Shown here: positions 16,241 to 19,647 of the stretch, piece by piece
Numbering within the stretch: position 1 is the first letter of the stretch
Layout: every line of letters starts with the position of its first letter
Notes under the pieces: model-generated
Databases searched by the model: none
Told to the model about the DNA's origin: nothing
What the model saw: the letters and a program-made list of their open reading frames with translations, nothing else
Position numbers and translations under genes: made by a program
DNA from: Candidatus Gastranaerophilales bacterium
Lineage (GTDB): Bacteria; Cyanobacteriota; Vampirovibrionia; Gastranaerophilales; Gastranaerophilaceae
Length of the DNA stretch: 19,647 nucleotides
Reading direction: 5' to 3'
Assembly: GCA_947630355.1 (NCBI GenBank)
Contig: CANRHJ010000012.1
Location: 1 to 19,647 of the forward strand

Positions 16241-17435
16241 CTTCGCTAAATTTCTCCAACTCTGAAAATTTAAATCCGAAATCGCACTTTATCTTCTTCA
16301 TTATTACTATGTGTATCTTATCTTCATGATAGTATATATCAAATATCTTCGGATGCTTCTTTATCTTAATTTCCCTGCTTTTATATTTGAACGTATATAC
16401 TCCTTCATTCTTATATAATATTTCCACAACTTTATACATAAATTTAATCTTTAAAAGCTGAAGTTCATAATAATTTATGTTGCCCGTTTTCAATATTGAA
16501 AATAAAAAGTAATTATATCTGAACTTCCCTCTTACCATACTCGGCGGGAATAACTCTTCATTCCCCAAAGAACATTCATTCTTTAATTTGAGTGCAAACC
16601 TCTTTTGATATTTCTTTTCCAAATGCTTAAAACGAAATATTATATCTTCTACTTTCTTCCTGAAAAATGTATATTTTATATCCTCAAAATCAGGCAAATC
16701 CTTAACTGATGCATACATAAATTCTACGGCATCTATTACATCCAAGAACTTTAAGCCGCCTTTTTCACATATCGAACCTTTTCTGTTTATTCGGTAATAA
16801 TACAAAAATTCTCTTACAAGTGAAACCTTTTTCGTTTTAAAGAATATTGAAAAGAAGAACGGCCCGTCTTCAAATATATATCCGTCGGGATACCAGGCAT
16901 GACACTCATCCAAAAAACTCTTACGATACATCTTATTCCATGCCATTACACATACGTTCATTAAAAACGGCAGTGTTTCCTCATATGAAAATGCCCGATT
17001 GTCAAATCTTTTATCAAAATATCCTAAATTAAAATATAAATTTGTATTATCTGTTTCCTTCTTCGATTCATCATATTGATGTACTCCGCATATTGCTATA
17101 TCAGTATTTAAACTCTCCATGCTGTTATATAACTTCTCCAGCATTGTGCTTTCAACCCAATCATCCGAATCTATAAAACTGATATACTTCCCCTGCGCTA
17201 TCTTTAATCCCGCATTTCGCGCGGATGATAATCCGCCGTTTTTTTTGTCAATTATCTTTATTCTACTGTCTTTGTGCTTATACTCCTCCAATATATCCCT
17301 TGATTTATCCTTTGAACCGTCATTTACACATATTATCTCCGTATCGGAAAACGTTTGGTCCAATATCGTATCCAAACAATTTCTTAAATATTTCTCTACG
17401 TTATATACCGGTACTATTACTGATATCTCGGGCAT
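16233..17435 (-). CDS. Family-2 glycosyltransferase without coiled coil
   Basis: The 400-residue protein is the most conventional enzyme of the cluster: ISVIVPVYNVEKYL at the start, VNDGSKDKS (37-45), metal motif D89-S-D91-D92-W, WNKMYRKSF near 166-174, and ED at 189-190. After residue 230 come charged helices and a C-terminal part with KFMYKVVEILYKNEGVYTF and basic residues, a pattern common in GT2 enzymes of surface-polysaccharide loci. No coil comparable to its neighbours' is evident, and no membrane helix. The start ATG 17435 follows the degenerate-GT gene by 31 bases with only a weak purine-rich site. The catalytic residues are all present, so it is probably active. Confidence 0.9.
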   Translation of the reverse strand: MPEISVIVPVYNVEKYLRNCLDTILDQTFSDTEIICVNDGSKDKSRDILEEYKHKDSRIKIIDKKNGGLSSARNAGLKIAQGKYISFIDSDDWVESTMLEKLYNSMESLNTDIAICGVHQYDESKKETDNTNLYFNLGYFDKRFDNRAFSYEETLPFLMNVCVMAWNKMYRKSFLDECHAWYPDGYIFEDGPFFFSIFFKTKKVSLVREFLYYYRINRKGSICEKGGLKFLDVIDAVEFMYASVKDLPDFEDIKYTFFRKKVEDIIFRFKHLEKKYQKRFALKLKNECSLGNEELFPPSMVRGKFRYNYFLFSILKTGNINYYELQLLKIKFMYKVVEILYKNEGVYTFKYKSREIKIKKHPKIFDIYYHEDKIHIVIMKKIKCDFGFKFSELEKFSEDD

Positions 17436-17466
17436 GTTTTTTCTTTCACTTTATATAATTTACTGC

Positions 17467-18417
17467 TTATTTCTGATTCATATAAGATTGGCTAATACTC
17501 GCATCCATTACTCTTTTTAAACTGGAATATTTTATATCCGACTCTTTTTCCATATTCTCTAATTTCAGAAATATTTCACTCTTGTCTTTATATAAAATTT
17601 CATATAAATCTTTTTTCGTATCTTCTATAAGTTTTTCCGTATACTTATAATTATGACTTATTTCATCATATACCTTACTTATTTCTTCGCTTTTCTGTTT
17701 TATTTCTCTGCTGATATATTCATACGCATTATGTATATCCAAGTATATCGCATCTTTAACACTATCGCGGGCAATAATTAAATCATTACAAGCATTTTCT
17801 ATTAGACGTTTTATCTCCGCTTCCTTGTCATATATTGTACTTTCTGCCTGTTTTATTCGGTTTACCAAATCATAAAGCCTGTTTTCTATTGTTTCTATGT
17901 TATTCTTGGCTATTTTATCCAACTCTTCTTTTATGTATTTCTTATTTTTTTCCGCTTCTTCTTTTAATATTTCCGTATATTTATTTAATTTAAGCTCTAT
18001 TAATCTGTCTATTAAATCGGTATTTTCAAGCAGTTCTTTCTTATATATCTTTCCCTCTTCCGCTTTTATCCCTTTATTTACCAGATTAAACAGTTCCAGT
18101 TTTATTCCGCCGGGGAAACTTTCATATATAACCTTCTTTGGCGATATAAAACATATATATTCACCCTCCGCCAAATTTATTGCCGTACTTATTGCCGTAT
18201 CCTCATCTTCTTCCTTCGGTAACTTTATAAGATTTATTCTTTCCTCTTCTTTTGCACATTCACTTACTATTGTTTCCGAATTATCCGTTGAACCGTTATT
18301 TATGCAAATTAATTCATAATCTCCGTACTTCTGGTTTATTATGCTGTCTATACAAGTCTTTATTGTATTCTCGTCATTCTTATATATGACTATTATTGAA
18401 ATTTTCCGATTTTTCAT
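17467..18417 (-). CDS. Degenerate GT2 head fused to coiled coil (probably non-catalytic)
   Basis: Residues 1-95 are a recognisable GT2 nucleotide-binding half: KISIIVIYKNDENTIKTCID, INNGSTDNSE, then AEGEYICFISPKK. The metal motif that reads DSDD in the neighbouring enzymes is SPKK here, and NDG has become NNG, so donor binding and catalysis are very likely lost. The rest of the GT-A domain is missing; only EGKIYKKELLENT (121-133) recalls the WNKLYxKELF strand. From about 135 to 300 the protein is a charged coiled coil, including VYDEISHNYKYTEKL (249-263), a motif also repeated in the next gene upstream. ATG 18417 lies 3 bases after the upstream stop. It could be a scaffold or regulatory partner for the active transferases, or a decaying gene; the intact frame argues for the former. 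Confidence 0.82.
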   Translation of the reverse strand: MKNRKISIIVIYKNDENTIKTCIDSIINQKYGDYELICINNGSTDNSETIVSECAKEEERINLIKLPKEEDEDTAISTAINLAEGEYICFISPKKVIYESFPGGIKLELFNLVNKGIKAEEGKIYKKELLENTDLIDRLIELKLNKYTEILKEEAEKNKKYIKEELDKIAKNNIETIENRLYDLVNRIKQAESTIYDKEAEIKRLIENACNDLIIARDSVKDAIYLDIHNAYEYISREIKQKSEEISKVYDEISHNYKYTEKLIEDTKKDLYEILYKDKSEIFLKLENMEKESDIKYSSLKRVMDASISQSYMNQK

Positions 18418-18420
18418 ATT

Positions 18421-19647
18421 CTATCTCTTCTTTTTTACTCCAAATATTTTTTCAAAAAACCCTTTTTTACTTTCTTTTAACTTCTCTTCGGTTTCTTTAA
18501 TCTTATTCTCCATTATCATCAATTTTCTTTCATATTTTATCCGCTGCTGATTTAGTTTGTCATCAAATTCCGCTTCCAAACGTGATAAAAGCATGTTGTT
18601 CGCATCTTCCGTCCGAGTGATTTTGTCCATAAGCTCGTTGTACATTTCATCACTCTTCTCTCGGCTCACTTTTTTCTCTATCTCTTTCTTTGTATCTTCC
18701 AAATCTTTCTTTATTTCTTCGTTTTGCTTTATATTCTCATATCCCTTTAATTCCAGCGACTTCACCAACCTGTCATTATTCTCGTTTATATTTTTATAAG
18801 TCTTCGTAAATTCTTCATTCGTATATAAATATACTTCATTCAGTTTTATATTTATATCACGCTTATATTTATCCTCAAGCATTGTTATTTGAGTGCCGAA
18901 TTCCTTTTGTACGTTATCAATTTCTTCAAACTTACCGGAGAACCTGTTCTCTGCCGCTTCATATTGATTTATTATATCTGCTTTTATTATCTCTGTTTCA
19001 GATTTTAAATATTCTCCGACTTCTCCCAGCTTATCATATATATTTAATACGTCTTTTTTCGTTTCCGTATCCAAATTTTCAATTTTTTCATATACTTTAG
19101 CCAGATTTTGCCCGTTTTCACTTCTTATCTCTTCGGCTGTTTTATTTATTATCTCTTCCTGTTTTGCATTTAATTCCTTCGTAAAATCATAATTTCTTGT
19201 TATTTCTTCATATACTTCGTGTATCTTAACATCTGTTTGTACACCTATATCCTTCTTTAATTCTTCGCTCTGTTTTATATTTTGCTCATTTACATATTTA
19301 TTTATTTCTTCTTGTGTATCCTTGACTCTTTTATATACCAAATCATCAGTATATTTATAATTGTTTGTTATTTCCTGATATATTGGCGATATCTTTTGCT
19401 CTATCCCCTGTATTATTCCGTTTTGAGTTTCTATAATACTCTGCCATATCTTATCTTTATATTCGGTTAATATATTATTAAAATTTTCTTTTGTTTCCTG
19501 ATCATAAATTCTTATTCTTTCATATACTTTAGCCAGATTTTGCTCATTCTCTCTTCTTATCTCTTCGGCTGTTTTATTTATTGCCTCTTCCTGATTTGCA
19601 TTTAATTCCTTCGTAAAATCATAATTTCTTGTTATTTCTTCATATAC
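18421..19647 (-). CDS. Long coiled-coil protein with internal repeats (5' end beyond the window)
   Basis: The frame is open from the window edge at 19647 to TAG at 18421, so at least 408 residues are encoded and the start lies outside. A TTG at 19341 is in frame but is simply an internal leucine. The visible part is almost entirely charged helix without Pro and with heptad-like spacing, ending in GFFEKIFGVKKKR, a short amphipathic basic tail that could touch a membrane. Two near-identical segments (VYEEITRNYDFTKELNA...) lie 144 residues apart, and a third, weaker copy (IYQEITNNYKYTDDL) lies between them. No catalytic domain is visible, but the missing N-terminus could hold one, perhaps a GT2 head as in the neighbour. 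It shares the VYxEIxxNY motif with the next gene. Confidence 0.8.
   Translation of the reverse strand, partial: VYEEITRNYDFTKELNANQEEAINKTAEEIRRENEQNLAKVYERIRIYDQETKENFNNILTEYKDKIWQSIIETQNGIIQGIEQKISPIYQEITNNYKYTDDLVYKRVKDTQEEINKYVNEQNIKQSEELKKDIGVQTDVKIHEVYEEITRNYDFTKELNAKQEEIINKTAEEIRSENGQNLAKVYEKIENLDTETKKDVLNIYDKLGEVGEYLKSETEIIKADIINQYEAAENRFSGKFEEIDNVQKEFGTQITMLEDKYKRDINIKLNEVYLYTNEEFTKTYKNINENNDRLVKSLELKGYENIKQNEEIKKDLEDTKKEIEKKVSREKSDEMYNELMDKITRTEDANNMLLSRLEAEFDDKLNQQRIKYERKLMIMENKIKETEEKLKESKKGFFEKIFGVKKKR
19088..19215 (-). repeat. 128-bp direct repeat, copy 1 (within coiled-coil gene)
   Basis: This segment matches 19520-19647 at 121 of 128 positions by my count. The offset is 432 bp, exactly 144 codons, so frame is kept. 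It encodes VYEEITRNYDFTKELNAKQ through AKVYEKI. High identity at DNA level suggests recent duplication or gene conversion. Confidence 0.92.
19520..19647 (-). repeat. 128-bp direct repeat, copy 2 (reaches the window edge)
   Basis: Second copy of the 19088-19215 segment, with 7 mismatches in 128. It ends exactly at the window edge, so the repeat may extend further and more copies may follow outside. Confidence 0.9.

Noticed and set aside
19339..19341. TTG as start of the terminal coiled-coil gene
   Set aside because: The frame is open through to the window edge and the repeat continues upstream, so this is an internal leucine codon.
19088..19647. Possible CRISPR-like repetition
   Set aside because: The repeats are 128 bp, in frame within a protein gene, and 432 bp apart; there are no short repeats with unique spacers.

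Overview
The window is AT-rich bacterial chromosome. Apart from one protein gene and one tRNA, every gene reads on the minus strand. My best guess for the source is a gut anaerobe of the Gastranaerophilales ('Melainabacteria', the non-photosynthetic sister group of Cyanobacteria). The reasons are an FtsZ with cyanobacteria-like segments, a pilin-like protein with a cysteine-paired tail, RNase Y in an AT-rich genome, and small lineage-type proteins rich in RR motifs. This is inference from remembered family features, not a search, and other AT-rich gut lineages (Elusimicrobia, Brachyspira-like) are not excluded.

Region 1 (1-5410, minus strand) is a housekeeping run read right to left: RNase Y (rny), a YmdB-type metallophosphoesterase, a PHP-domain phosphatase, a membrane-anchored pilin-like protein, then the N-terminal half of pyruvate phosphate dikinase (ppdK), which runs off the left edge. 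Gaps are short, and the PHP and pilin-like genes overlap by 4 bases. The first three genes look like an RNA-turnover group. The membrane anchor of RNase Y is encoded upstream of its first ATG, in a stretch with no ATG, GTG or TTG, so a rare AUU start is likely.

Region 2 (5411-5889) holds a tRNA-Leu(UAA) with its terminator, then about 170 bases of non-coding sequence with strong inverted repeats. One is a 42-nt hairpin that folds better as plus-strand RNA.

Region 3 (5890-11280) carries a calpain-type (C2) cysteine protease behind a low-complexity linker, a small membrane protein with an arginine-rich head, and the only plus-strand protein gene, a 967-residue M16 zinc protease.

Region 4 (11279-13190) is ftsZ on its own, with a GTG start, a candidate promoter and a terminator, followed by an unrecognised 182-residue protein.

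Region 5 (13260-19647) is the unusual part. Five close-packed genes combine family-2 glycosyltransferase (GT2) domains with long coiled coils in different orders: coil-GT2, GT2-coil, GT2 alone, degenerate GT2-coil, and coil only. The last runs off the right edge and contains a 128-bp direct repeat spaced 432 bp apart. One GT2 domain has lost its metal-binding motif. I read this as a cluster of glycosyltransferases tethered or assembled through coiled coils, with at least one probably non-catalytic member. It is the best candidate here for an undescribed system.
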